Shown here piece after piece: positions 43,091-51,728 of a DNA stretch of 64,000 nt. A model generated the notes under the pieces. That model had not been told where the DNA came from. It worked only from the letters and a program-made list of their open reading frames with translations, and did no database searches. Origin of the DNA: Paenibacillus sp. PK3_47 (GTDB lineage Bacteria > Bacillota > Bacilli > Paenibacillales > Paenibacillaceae). The first letter of the stretch is position 1. Each line of letters begins with the position of its first letter. The DNA lies in contig NZ_CP026029.1 of NCBI RefSeq assembly GCF_023520895.1, positions 2,356,001 through 2,420,000 on the forward strand, read 5' to 3'. Position numbers and translations under genes: made by a program.

Positions 43091-46000
43091 ATGAAACCAT
43101 TTGATTATAGACTGCTGGTCAAGAGAGCCTTGGGTCTGCTGTGCATCTTCCTCCTCGCGGCTGCCGCGCTGGTCCCGCTGCTGGACAGCCCCGATGCCCC
43201 CTGTGCCCGGCAGAATGCCGGTATTGCCGATTTATCCTCCTGCACCTTTGACGGGGAATCCACCTTCGAGCTTGATGGTAAATGGCAGTTCTACTGGAAC
43301 CGGCTCCTGGAACCGCAGACTCCGCCAGCCGGGAAAGACGGCCAGCAGAAGTTCATTTCAGTACCCTCTGACTGGACACCTCCGCTTCGGGGCACGGAAT
43401 ATGAACGTTACGGGTTTGCCACTTACCGGTTAACCCTGATATTGCCGGAGAATATCCCTGCTTTTGCGCTCAAAGTGAATAATATACGCAATGCCAGCAC
43501 GCTGTACATTAACGGCCGGATAGCCGGTTCAAGCGGGCTCACCGGCACAGACAAGCAGAGCAGTGAGCCGCGCAATCAGCCTTATTCGGTGTCCTTCAGC
43601 AGCAGCCACGGAAGGGCTGAGCTCCTGATTCATGTCTCCAATTTCAGCTATGCCAGCGGCGGGATTGCCGAGCCCCTGCGCATCGGAACGCCTGAAGCGA
43701 TAGAGGCACATGAGCAGCGCAGCAGCAGCTTCGACCTCTTTATGGTTGCAGGATTTAGCTTTATCGGCGTTTATCTGTTCGGGCAAGGGCTGCACCGGAG
43801 GGAGGACAGCTCTTCGCTTCACCTCGCCATGTACTGCTTCACCATTGCGGTGTACATGCTGACGCACAGCGAAAAGCTTCTGTTTCAGTTCTTCCCTTCC
43901 ATTTCCTACGAGTGGTTCAGCAAACTGCAGCTGCTGTCGGGAGTAGCCGGGCTGTATTTCGTTTCAAGATACACCCGTTCCTTATTTCCTGCACTGTATT
44001 CACGCACCTTCGGCCGGATTACCTTTGCCTATTCGTTCGGGTTCGGCGTCATTACCCTGGCCAGTTCTGTGGAGGTCTATTCCCGGGCGGCAGGCATAGT
44101 GTTCATTTTCAGCTTTTTATCGGTCTGCTATACCTTCTATGTGATGGCCAGGGCTGCCTGGCAGAGAGAAACCGGAAGCTATTATCTGCTGATTGGCGTA
44201 ATCGCAGCTATCATGTTCACTCTTACGTTAGCCTCCAATCTATTCCTGGGCACGTATTTCTACGCGATTCCTCCGGTAGCCGGCCCTATATTTGTGCTGG
44301 CGGAAGGCCTGTTTTTGTCAGCCAGGCAGGCCCATGCTTACGATACGATCAAACAGCTGTCCGAACAGCTGGAGCGCAGGGACAGAGACAAGGACGAGTT
44401 CCTGCTCAAGACCGCCAATGAGCTGCGCACTCCCCTGGGTGCCATTAATAATATTTCATTGTCATTATATGAAGGAGCCGGGGGAACACTCAGCCCCTCC
44501 CAGCGTGAAGATATGCGGCTTATCCTCGGAACGGGCAGGCGCCTCGCTTTTATGGTCAGGGACATTCTGGATTATGAACAAATCAAACGCCAGCTGATCA
44601 CCCTTCACCTGAAGCCTGTCGATATTCAGGCCGTCGCCAATATTGTTATTGAGGTCTTTCAGCTCCTGAATAAGCGCGGCAAGGTCCGCATCAGGAACCG
44701 TATAGCTCCCGGCGAATATCTGGTCCCGGCCGATGAGCACAGGCTCATGCAGATTCTCTATAACCTGCTCGACAATGCGCTTAAGTTCACCGACAGGGGC
44801 AGCGTTGTATTCGAGGCGGCGCTGGACGGTGAGTTTGTATCCGTCACCGTCACGGATACCGGCCGCGGGATTCCGGAAGAACAGCTGGAGAGTATATTCC
44901 GGGACTATGAGCAGGCCAATGACGGGGACTTGCCGGAAAGCGGAGGACTGGGACTTGGCCTCCCTATTACCCGGAAGCTGGTGGAACTTCATGGAGGAAG
45001 TATCGCGGTATCTTCTGCACCCGGCCGGGGCAGCAGCTTCAAGTTCACCATTCCGCTAAGGGAGGGCGTGGACATGGCCGGCGAGCCTCAGGAGTGCGAG
45101 CTGCTGCCAGCTCCGGTCCAGCACCCTCCTGCGGCCCGGGATGATGAGTGGAAGTACCGCAGCAATCCGGTACATCAGCCAGCCGCAGCGACCGCCGGGA
45201 CAGCCCCGCGGATTCTGATTGTCGATGATGATTATGCAGGACTGAAGTCGCTGACCAATCTGCTCTCTCTGGAGAACTATTCCATCACCAGTATGCGCAG
45301 CGGCAGGGAAGCCCTTGCGCTTTTGACGGAAGACCGGAATTTCGATCTCTGCATCATTGATGTCATGATGCCGGAGATGTCCGGCCTGGAACTCTGCAGA
45401 CTGATCCGCAGAACCTATACCCCGCTCGACCTGCCCATACTTATGGCCACAGCCGGGCAGCAGCTTCACTTTAATGAATCGGCATTTCTGGCAGGGGCAA
45501 ACGACTTCATTCATAAACCCTATGCCTGGAGTGATCTTAAGGGGCGGGTGAAGACACTGGTTCAGCTCAGAAGATCGGTAACGGACAGGCTCAGCTCGGA
45601 AATTGCCATGCTCCGCGCGCAGATCAAGCCGCATTTTCTGTATAACGCCATCAATACGATTATCTGGATGAGCACACGGGATAATGAGAAGACACGGCAG
45701 CTGCTGTACGATCTGAGCCAGTTTTTACGGGGCAGCTTTGACTTCAGTAACCAGGAGACAGCAATCCCCTTTGAGAAAGAGCTTGAACTGATCGAAGCTT
45801 ATCTGTCACTGGAGCAGGCCAGGTTCGGCAAGCGGCTGAATGCCCGGTACAACATCGAAGTCTCCGACTTTGCGCTGCCGCCGCTGATTGTGCAGCCTAT
45901 TATAGAGAATGCCGTACGCCATGGCTTAATGGAAAAAATCGGCGGAGGCACAGTGGTCCTCTCCACCCGGCAGGAAGCGGACGCCATCCTGATTACTGTC

Positions 46001-46213
46001 TCCGACGACGGCAAAGGAATGAACAGCGAACAGCTCTCCTCCTGGATGAGAGACGATTATATTTCTCCCGGCGGCCAAGGCACCGGGATCGGACTGAGGA
46101 ACATCAACCGCAGACTGCTGAAGCAGTTCGGGCATCCGCTGCGGCTTACACAGAGAGCAGACGGCGGAATCGAGGTTCAGATCACAATTCCATGGAAGGA
46201 GGAGGCCTCCTGA
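43091..46213 (+). CDS. Hybrid sensor kinase: 7TM sensor, degenerate HisKA, receiver, LytS-type kinase
   Basis: A 1040-residue protein. After a signal/membrane helix, residues 50-200 form a galactose-binding-like outer domain (ELDGKWQFYWN), then seven helices (about 215-410, 7TMR-DISM type). A first kinase module follows, but its H-box reads TANELRTPL: Asn443 replaces the phospho-accepting His, while the ATP-binding motifs (DTGRGIP, GGLGLGL) remain. A receiver domain (D757 in IIDVMMP) and a second kinase of the LytS/His_kinase class (H848 in KPHFLYNAIN, ENAVRHG, DDGKGM, GTGIGL) complete it. Signal flow would run through the second kinase to the response regulator whose gene overlaps its stop. 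Confidence 0.92.
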   Translation: MKPFDYRLLVKRALGLLCIFLLAAAALVPLLDSPDAPCARQNAGIADLSSCTFDGESTFELDGKWQFYWNRLLEPQTPPAGKDGQQKFISVPSDWTPPLRGTEYERYGFATYRLTLILPENIPAFALKVNNIRNASTLYINGRIAGSSGLTGTDKQSSEPRNQPYSVSFSSSHGRAELLIHVSNFSYASGGIAEPLRIGTPEAIEAHEQRSSSFDLFMVAGFSFIGVYLFGQGLHRREDSSSLHLAMYCFTIAVYMLTHSEKLLFQFFPSISYEWFSKLQLLSGVAGLYFVSRYTRSLFPALYSRTFGRITFAYSFGFGVITLASSVEVYSRAAGIVFIFSFLSVCYTFYVMARAAWQRETGSYYLLIGVIAAIMFTLTLASNLFLGTYFYAIPPVAGPIFVLAEGLFLSARQAHAYDTIKQLSEQLERRDRDKDEFLLKTANELRTPLGAINNISLSLYEGAGGTLSPSQREDMRLILGTGRRLAFMVRDILDYEQIKRQLITLHLKPVDIQAVANIVIEVFQLLNKRGKVRIRNRIAPGEYLVPADEHRLMQILYNLLDNALKFTDRGSVVFEAALDGEFVSVTVTDTGRGIPEEQLESIFRDYEQANDGDLPESGGLGLGLPITRKLVELHGGSIAVSSAPGRGSSFKFTIPLREGVDMAGEPQECELLPAPVQHPPAARDDEWKYRSNPVHQPAAATAGTAPRILIVDDDYAGLKSLTNLLSLENYSITSMRSGREALALLTEDRNFDLCIIDVMMPEMSGLELCRLIRRTYTPLDLPILMATAGQQLHFNESAFLAGANDFIHKPYAWSDLKGRVKTLVQLRRSVTDRLSSEIAMLRAQIKPHFLYNAINTIIWMSTRDNEKTRQLLYDLSQFLRGSFDFSNQETAIPFEKELELIEAYLSLEQARFGKRLNARYNIEVSDFALPPLIVQPIIENAVRHGLMEKIGGGTVVLSTRQEADAILITVSDDGKGMNSEQLSSWMRDDYISPGGQGTGIGLRNINRRLLKQFGHPLRLTQRADGGIEVQITIPWKEEAS

Positions 46214-47319
46214 GTTATTCAGTAATGATAGTTGATGATGAATGGCCGGCACTGGATCAGATGCGCGGGCTGCTGCAGCAGTGTGACAGCATCTCCGCAA
46301 TCCATGCCTATGATAATCCCCGTGAAGCTTTGCAGGCAGCCGCCGGACTGAAGCCGGATATTCTGTTCCTTGATATACAGATGCCGGAGCTGTCCGGGCT
46401 GGCGTTTGCCGAGAAGCTTTTGCCGCTTTCGCCCGGTACGGATATCGTATTCGTAACCGCCTACCGGAATTACGCTGTAGAGGCCTTTGATCTGTCGGCA
46501 GTGGATTATCTGCTGAAGCCTGTGGTCCCTTCCCGGCTGCATCAGACTTGGAACAAGCTCATGTCCAAACGGACCCTCTCCGGCCCGTCCGGACAACCGG
46601 GCAGCGAGGTTCAGTTCCAGTTCCTCGGCGGCTACCAGCTGACAGGTCCCCAGGGCACTATAAAATGGAGCACGCATAAGGCAGAGGAATTGTTTGCTTA
46701 TCTGTGGATTCACAGGCAGGGCAGCGTAAGCGTGATTCTCAGTGAAGTCTTTCCGCAATGGAATTACGAGAAAGGCAAACAGTATCTGCATACGACCGTC
46801 TATCAGATCCGCAAAACCCTCAAAAAAGCCGATCTTGGAGATCAAATCGAGCTCTCGTTCGACAGGGAAAACTACCGTCTGGAGTCGCAGGGAATTGAAG
46901 GGGATAACGACGTTTTTCAAGAAGCGGCAGCGCTGGCACTGCAAGATAACCATGTGGACAATCTGCGCGCTGCAGCCGCCCTCTATAAAGGCGACCTGCT
47001 GCAGTCCCTGGACAGCCTCTGGGTATACTCCAGCCGGGACAGATTCCGGCGGATATACCTGAGGCTTCTGGAGCAGCTGACCCAGGGGTTAATCCAGGCC
47101 GGCCGGCATTATGAGGCAGAGGAATACGCTGTACGTCTGGCGGAGCTGGAGCCGCTGGAAGAGGATTATGCGCTGCAGCTGATTTCCTTATATTATGCCA
47201 TCGGCAGGCCCCTGCGGGCGCAGCGCAGATTTACCCAATTCAGAGAATCGTACCTCTCGGAGATGGGCGGAGATTTGCCTGACTGGTTCCTGGACGCTTA
47301 CCGGGGTTTTGCTAAATAG
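46210..47319 (+). CDS. Response regulator with winged-helix and BTAD output
   Basis: About 369 residues: a receiver domain (MIVDDEW, phospho-accepting D55 in FLDIQMP, K in LLKPV), an OmpR-type DNA-binding domain (about 130-215) and a bacterial transcriptional activator domain of TPR type to the end. The gene is translationally joined to the kinase. Possible starts: an ATG at 46192 without ribosome site; a CTG at 46210 overlapping the kinase stop as CTGA with AGGAGG seven bases upstream; and an ATG at 46225, 20 bases from that site. I favour the CTG. It probably controls export, wall or carbohydrate genes elsewhere. Confidence 0.85.
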   Translation: MSYSVMIVDDEWPALDQMRGLLQQCDSISAIHAYDNPREALQAAAGLKPDILFLDIQMPELSGLAFAEKLLPLSPGTDIVFVTAYRNYAVEAFDLSAVDYLLKPVVPSRLHQTWNKLMSKRTLSGPSGQPGSEVQFQFLGGYQLTGPQGTIKWSTHKAEELFAYLWIHRQGSVSVILSEVFPQWNYEKGKQYLHTTVYQIRKTLKKADLGDQIELSFDRENYRLESQGIEGDNDVFQEAAALALQDNHVDNLRAAAALYKGDLLQSLDSLWVYSSRDRFRRIYLRLLEQLTQGLIQAGRHYEAEEYAVRLAELEPLEEDYALQLISLYYAIGRPLRAQRRFTQFRESYLSEMGGDLPDWFLDAYRGFAK

Positions 47320-47333
47320 CCTTCTATATAAAG

Positions 47334-47363
47334 ACCCTGCATCTTCCATGCAGGGTTGTTTTT
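47334..47363 (+). terminator. Terminator of the kinase-regulator operon
   Basis: ACCCTGCAT and ATGCAGGGT pair around CTTCC, followed by TGTTTTT. Confidence 0.92.
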
Positions 47364-47525
47364 CATTCCTCCGTTTCTGTAAACGAAATATTTTATGAAA
47401 TTTCCGCCACAATTCGACTTTTATCACCATTTATCAGCGGTTTATCAGCGGCAAATGATACCATGAATATACACACCATGACTTTGCGCCTAGATGTATT
47501 CTGATAGACTCGGGGGAAGTAACAC

Positions 47526-48182
47526 ATGAACAGAATGTCCATTTTTAAAAAATATTTCAAAGGCTCAAGATTTCTCACCTTGATGTTCTCCATGATGCGT
47601 GAAGTGACCGTTGACAGCACATCTCCGGCCATGACCGCCACCGTAAAAACAGACAAAACATTCTATGTACCGGGAGAGGAAGTAACCGTCCAGGTGCTGC
47701 TGCAGGACTTTGCTCCGGATGATCAGGGCTACAGCTTCTTCAACTTTATTGTCCAGTATGACAGCCAGGTTTTCGACAACTCGGAATATCTGGAGCAATC
47801 GGTATACAAAGAAACAGGGTTCACCCCAGGGAGTGAAGTCAGTAACGCTTTTCAGTTCAATTTCCTGAGTCCGGCGGACGGCAGCATCTCCTTTGGAGCG
47901 GATACCACGATGCGCGGAATCGACCTTCAAGTTGAAGCCAACAGCAAGCACATCTGCATACCCGCCGTTAATCAGACCCTCGTCACATTTAAGCTGCGTG
48001 TGAAAGAACATACGCTTGCCTCCTCATCCGTCATCAGCCTGGCCAATGAATTCACCAGAATCAGAGCTTGTGAAGCCAACAACAACTTTTATTTGTATTC
48101 ACCGGATATTACAGCATTACCGTCAGAACCGGTCGCTATTGCGGCCGCACCTTCTGTTTCCGTTTTCTCTGCCGGAGCGTAA
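47526..48182 (+). CDS. Hypothetical protein with a cohesin-like beta-sandwich
   Basis: A 218-residue protein. I do not recognise a specific family. From residue 38, TATVKTDKTFYVPGEEVTVQV and the later FNFIVQYDSQVFDN have the pattern of cohesin/CBM-like domains, which hold dockerins or ligands on the cell surface. The N-terminus is basic with a weak hydrophobic patch (FLTLMFSMM) and no clear cleavage site, so export is doubtful. GGGGG is nine bases before the ATG. Single gene, with its own terminator. Confidence 0.65.
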   Translation: MNRMSIFKKYFKGSRFLTLMFSMMREVTVDSTSPAMTATVKTDKTFYVPGEEVTVQVLLQDFAPDDQGYSFFNFIVQYDSQVFDNSEYLEQSVYKETGFTPGSEVSNAFQFNFLSPADGSISFGADTTMRGIDLQVEANSKHICIPAVNQTLVTFKLRVKEHTLASSSVISLANEFTRIRACEANNNFYLYSPDITALPSEPVAIAAAPSVSVFSAGA

Positions 48183-48219
48183 TTCAAGCCGCCTTGTACA
48201 GAGTCCGCAACAGCATATT

Positions 48220-48266
48220 AAGGCTCACCTCCGGTCAGAAAAATCTAACGGCAGGTGAGCCTTTTT
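48220..48266 (+). terminator. Terminator of the cohesin-like gene
   Basis: AAGGCTCACCT and AGGTGAGCCTT form an 11-bp perfect stem, followed by TTT. The inverse strand also ends in a short T-run. Confidence 0.85.
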
Positions 48267-48343
48267 GCATTGGCAGGCCAGAGGATTCACTTGTACTGTA
48301 CTTGTAATTGTTTTACCTGCTGATTTACTGAGGAGCTGCAGAG

Positions 48344-48531
48344 TCTAGTCGGAAATCCTCCACCTAATTCGCTCTTTTATCTTCATTTATGAGATTTAGT
48401 TGGAAATTCTCCAGCTGTTCTGGCGGATAAAAGCCTTTAGAGACTCATTCCGTACATTTAAGTGGATTTTTTCCAACAAACTTTGTAATACTGATATTTA
48501 TCAGAAGATTAAATGGAGAAATTCCACTTAG
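48344..48531. repeat. Four-unit TGGA/TCCA palindromic repeat, copy B
   Basis: Units start at 48344, 48395, 48457 and 48508; spacings are 51, 62 and 51 bp against 49, 63 and 51 in copy A. Examples: TTTAGTTGGAAATTCTCCAG and TTAAATGGAGAAATTCCACT. A GCGGATAAAA stretch lies between units 2 and 3. Confidence 0.7.
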
Positions 48532-48590
48532 CTTTTTTTTAAACCCTCCCTAAGAACACTTTCCAACACGGCTAATCAGCAATGCTGCCC

Positions 48591-48652
48591 TTTGTGCAGC
48601 AGAACCTGATTTAGAGTCATCCAGTCATCCGGCAATCTTTCTGCTGCATAAA
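48591..48652. repeat. TGCAGCAGAA repeat, copy B
   Basis: TTTGTGCAGCAGAA (48591-48604) and TTCTGCTGCATAAA (48639-48652) are complementary at 13 of 14 positions with a 34-base loop. The hairpin may end transcription of the preT operon, which has no other visible terminator. Confidence 0.6.
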
Positions 48653-48699
48653 GTGCAATCACAACAACTCTGTCTTACACAAATATCCGGGAATACAGC

Positions 48700-48939
48700 T
48701 TAAATATGACTTTCTATCGGGGCCTGCGGCCTGTTTCCGGCTACCAGCACGGTCGTGACATGCTTGCGTGCATCGGCAGTCAGCAGCAGCAGTTCCACGT
48801 CGTTTTTGTCCGGATCAGGACTTGTGAATCTCACCTTGGCGCCGTCGAGGTCCTCCTCAATGCCCACAATGGAATAGCCCTCCCGCACCAGACTGTCAAT
48901 CTCCTGCCGTTCCAGGTCAAACTCATCAAATGCCGACAT
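48700..48939 (-). CDS. Small conserved-looking protein of the pyrimidine-degradation operon
   Basis: A 79-residue acidic protein (MSAFDEFDLERQEIDSLVRE at the start). I do not recognise it. It has an alpha-beta pattern with YSIVGIEEDLDGAKVRFTSPD and VELLLLTADARKHVTTVLVA, suggesting a small compact fold, with no Cys and no membrane segment. It starts one base after the hydA stop, with GGAGGAG nine bases upstream inside the end of hydA, so it is coupled to the operon. It may be a helper or regulator of dihydropyrimidinase or the reductase. The longer frame to 49095 overlaps hydA and has no site. Confidence 0.75.
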   Translation of the reverse strand: MSAFDEFDLERQEIDSLVREGYSIVGIEEDLDGAKVRFTSPDPDKNDVELLLLTADARKHVTTVLVAGNRPQAPIESHI

Positions 48940-48940
48940 C

Positions 48941-50368
48941 CTAGACCACTCCTCCGCTGATTTCCACCGGGGCCGGATGCGGCGCTTCCGCCTCAAACCG
49001 TTTGCGGTGCAGATATTTGCCCGAGCCGGCCTGCCCGACGAACTGCTTGTCACGGATGACAAATTGTCCCCGGCTGAGCACAGATACCGGTTCACCTGTT
49101 ACCTCCAGGCCTTCAAATGCATTGTAGTCCACCTTCATATGATGGGTATCAGCGGAAATCGTTCTCTTTACAGCAGGGTCAAAAATGACAATGTCCGCAT
49201 CGCTCCCCACGGCAATGGTGCCCTTTTGCGGGAACAGGCCAAACAGCCTGGCGCTGGAAGTAGAGATAATATCCACGAATTTATTAAGCGAAATGCGCCC
49301 CTTCTGCACCCCTTCGGAGTAGAGAATACTGAACCGGTCTTCTATGGTCGGCCCGCCGTTCGGAATCTTCGAGAAGTCACCCCTGCCCAGCTCCTTCTGG
49401 CCCTTAAAATCAAAGGAACACTGGTCGGATCCGATCGTCTGCAGCGTGCCGCTCCAAAGCGCATCCCATAGCACGTCCTGGTTCCACTGCTCCCGCAGCG
49501 GAGGCGACCAGACGTATTTGGCGCCTTCAAAATCCGGCTTCTCCAGCGCGGACTGGTCAAGCACCAGATACTGCGGGCAGGTTTCACCGTAGACACGGAG
49601 ACCTTTTTTGCGCGCTTCGGCAATTTTCCAGGCCGCTTCCGCACAGGTCACATGCACAACATACAATTGCGAGTCCGTCAGCCCTGTCAAATAAGCGGCC
49701 CGGCCGGTGGCCTCGCCCTCCAGCTCCGGCGGCCGGGTCAGCGCATGGTAAATCGGATCCGTATGGCCAGCGGCCAGCGCCTGCTCTACAAGATGCTCGA
49801 TGACATCACCGTTCTCGGCATGCACCATCACAAGCGCACCTTCGCGCTTTGCGGCCTGCAGGGTTTTATATAACGTGCCGTCATCCGCCTGGAAAGTATT
49901 CTTGTAGGCCATGAACACCTTCAGCGAGGTGATGCCTTCCTGCTCAATAATCGCGGGAAGCTCCTCAAGCACCTTGTCGTTCAGGTCGGAAACCATTAGA
50001 TGAAAGCTGTAGTCGATAACCGCTTTTTCTCTGGATTTGTGATGCCAGGTATCTACGGCCTGCTGCAGCGGCTGTCCCTTGGAGGTCAGGCAGAAATCGA
50101 TAACCGTGGTCGTTCCGCCGTAAGCGGCAGCAATGGTGCCGGTCTCGAAATCATCAGCGGTAACCGTTCCGCCAAAAGGCATATCCAGATGGGTATGAGG
50201 GTCGATCCCGCCCGGAAAGATGTAACAGCCGGATGCATCAATAATCTCCGCACCGGTTGCCTCCAGATTCAGGCCGATTGCGTTAATCTTTCCGTCCTCA
50301 ACCAGAACATCTCCGGCATAAGTATCTGCTGCCGTCACGATAATACCGTTCTTGATGATCTTTTTCAT
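48941..50368 (-). CDS. hydA: Dihydropyrimidinase (hydantoinase)
   Basis: A 475-residue metal-dependent amidohydrolase that opens the ring of dihydrouracil or dihydrothymine to N-carbamoyl-beta-amino acids. Metal-binding HTHLDMPFGG, the bridging Lys region SLKVFMAYKN, HAENGD and VVHVTCAEAA are all present. It starts two bases after the preA stop. Length is normal. A hydantoinase role cannot be excluded, but the preTA neighbours favour pyrimidines. Confidence 0.93.
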   Translation of the reverse strand: MKKIIKNGIIVTAADTYAGDVLVEDGKINAIGLNLEATGAEIIDASGCYIFPGGIDPHTHLDMPFGGTVTADDFETGTIAAAYGGTTTVIDFCLTSKGQPLQQAVDTWHHKSREKAVIDYSFHLMVSDLNDKVLEELPAIIEQEGITSLKVFMAYKNTFQADDGTLYKTLQAAKREGALVMVHAENGDVIEHLVEQALAAGHTDPIYHALTRPPELEGEATGRAAYLTGLTDSQLYVVHVTCAEAAWKIAEARKKGLRVYGETCPQYLVLDQSALEKPDFEGAKYVWSPPLREQWNQDVLWDALWSGTLQTIGSDQCSFDFKGQKELGRGDFSKIPNGGPTIEDRFSILYSEGVQKGRISLNKFVDIISTSSARLFGLFPQKGTIAVGSDADIVIFDPAVKRTISADTHHMKVDYNAFEGLEVTGEPVSVLSRGQFVIRDKQFVGQAGSGKYLHRKRFEAEAPHPAPVEISGGVV

Positions 50369-50369
50369 C

Positions 50370-51659
50370 TCATACCACCTCCGCTTGGGAATAGGAGCCC
50401 TTCAAGCCGCTGATCACCTTCTGCCGCTGGTTCCAGGTCAGCGGCAGCGCGCCGCTGTCCAGAGCGACCATATCGATGGCCCCGTCAGCAGGACAGACAA
50501 TCGAACAGAGATTGCAGCCGACACAATCCTCCTCACGCACCTGCAGCACGCCTTTGCCATCCGCGTTCGTCAGCATATCGATGCATTGATGCGAAGCATC
50601 CTCGCAGGCAATATGGCATTTATTGCAGTTGATGCAGTTGTCCTGATTGATCCGCGCAACCACTTTATAATTGAGGTCCAGGTCGCCCCAGTTGGAGTAT
50701 TTCGGCACGGATTTGCCGATCAGGTCCGTAACTGAAGCGAGACCTTTGTCATCCAGATAATTGTTCAATCCGTCGATCATTTCTTCAACGATCCGGAAAC
50801 CGTGATGCATGACCGCTGTACAGACTTGTATTCCTGTGGAGCCCATGAGCATAAATTCGACTACATCCTGCCAGGTCGAAATGCCGCCGATCCCGGAGAT
50901 CGGTACGCCGACAGCGCGGTCACGCGCACATTCGGCCACCATGCTCAGGGCAATCGGTTTGACCGCAGGGCCGCAATAGCCGCCGTGCGCCCCCTGTCCG
51001 CCGACATTCGGAATGGTGTTCCAGCTGTGAATGTCCACACCGGCCAGACTGTTGATTGTATTGATCAGACTGATGGCATCTGCCCCGCCTTTGACGGCAT
51101 GCCGGGCGACTACGGTAATGTCGGTAATATTCGGCGTCAGCTTCACGATCACCGGTGTTGTTGCCACTTCTTTGACCCAGGTGGTCTGCGCCTGCACCAG
51201 ATCCGGCTGCTGGCCGGAAGCTGCACCCATCCCGCGCTCGGCCATCCCGTGCGGACAACCGAAGTTCAGCTCCAAACCGTCTACACCGACGGCTTCTACG
51301 CGCTTGACGATTTCATGCCACTTCTCCTGCTTCGGCTCGACCATCAGGGAGGCAATAATCGCCCGGTCCGGGAATTTCTTCTTCGTCTCGTATATTTCCT
51401 TCAGATTGACCTCCAGCGGACGGTCAGTAATCAGCTCGATGTTATTGAATCCCGCTACACGCTGGCCATTGAAATGCACGGCGGCGAAACGGGAAGAGGT
51501 ATTGATAACCGGCTCGCCCAGCGTCTTCCACACCGCACCTCCCCAGCCTGCTTCGAACGCCCTCTGCACCTGATATCCTGTATTGGTAGGCGGCGCCGAG
51601 GCCAGCCAGAACGGATTCGGTGACTTGATACCTGCAAGATCAATACTTAAATCTGCCAT
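50370..51659 (-). CDS. preA: NAD-dependent dihydropyrimidine dehydrogenase, subunit PreA
   Basis: A 429-residue subunit with an FMN-binding dihydroorotate-dehydrogenase-like barrel (about 1-310; the catalytic-loop region ELNFGCPHGMAERGMG is present) and a C-terminal ferredoxin domain with two [4Fe-4S] motifs, CINCNKCHIAC and CVGCNLCSIVC. With PreT it reduces uracil or thymine using NADH. GGGAGGG precedes the ATG. Second gene of the operon. Confidence 0.94.
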   Translation of the reverse strand: MADLSIDLAGIKSPNPFWLASAPPTNTGYQVQRAFEAGWGGAVWKTLGEPVINTSSRFAAVHFNGQRVAGFNNIELITDRPLEVNLKEIYETKKKFPDRAIIASLMVEPKQEKWHEIVKRVEAVGVDGLELNFGCPHGMAERGMGAASGQQPDLVQAQTTWVKEVATTPVIVKLTPNITDITVVARHAVKGGADAISLINTINSLAGVDIHSWNTIPNVGGQGAHGGYCGPAVKPIALSMVAECARDRAVGVPISGIGGISTWQDVVEFMLMGSTGIQVCTAVMHHGFRIVEEMIDGLNNYLDDKGLASVTDLIGKSVPKYSNWGDLDLNYKVVARINQDNCINCNKCHIACEDASHQCIDMLTNADGKGVLQVREEDCVGCNLCSIVCPADGAIDMVALDSGALPLTWNQRQKVISGLKGSYSQAEVV

Positions 51660-51728
51660 AGATATTCCCTCCCTGTCATATGTAGTCCGGTCAGACCGCC
51701 GGGCTTGTGTTCTCTGACTGTACTTGCG

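Larger units (their letters stand above)
48183..48699. other. 517-bp gene-free region with dispersed repeats
   Basis: It holds a terminator (48220-48266), four TGGA/TCCA palindromes (48344-48531) and a TGCAGCAGAA inverted pair (48591-48652), in the same order as in the 25.2-26.2 kb gap but with the two repeat types swapped in position. I find no gene. Confidence 0.8.

Noticed and set aside
48940..49095. Longer frame for the 79-residue protein
   Set aside because: The extension overlaps hydA out of frame and has no ribosome site.
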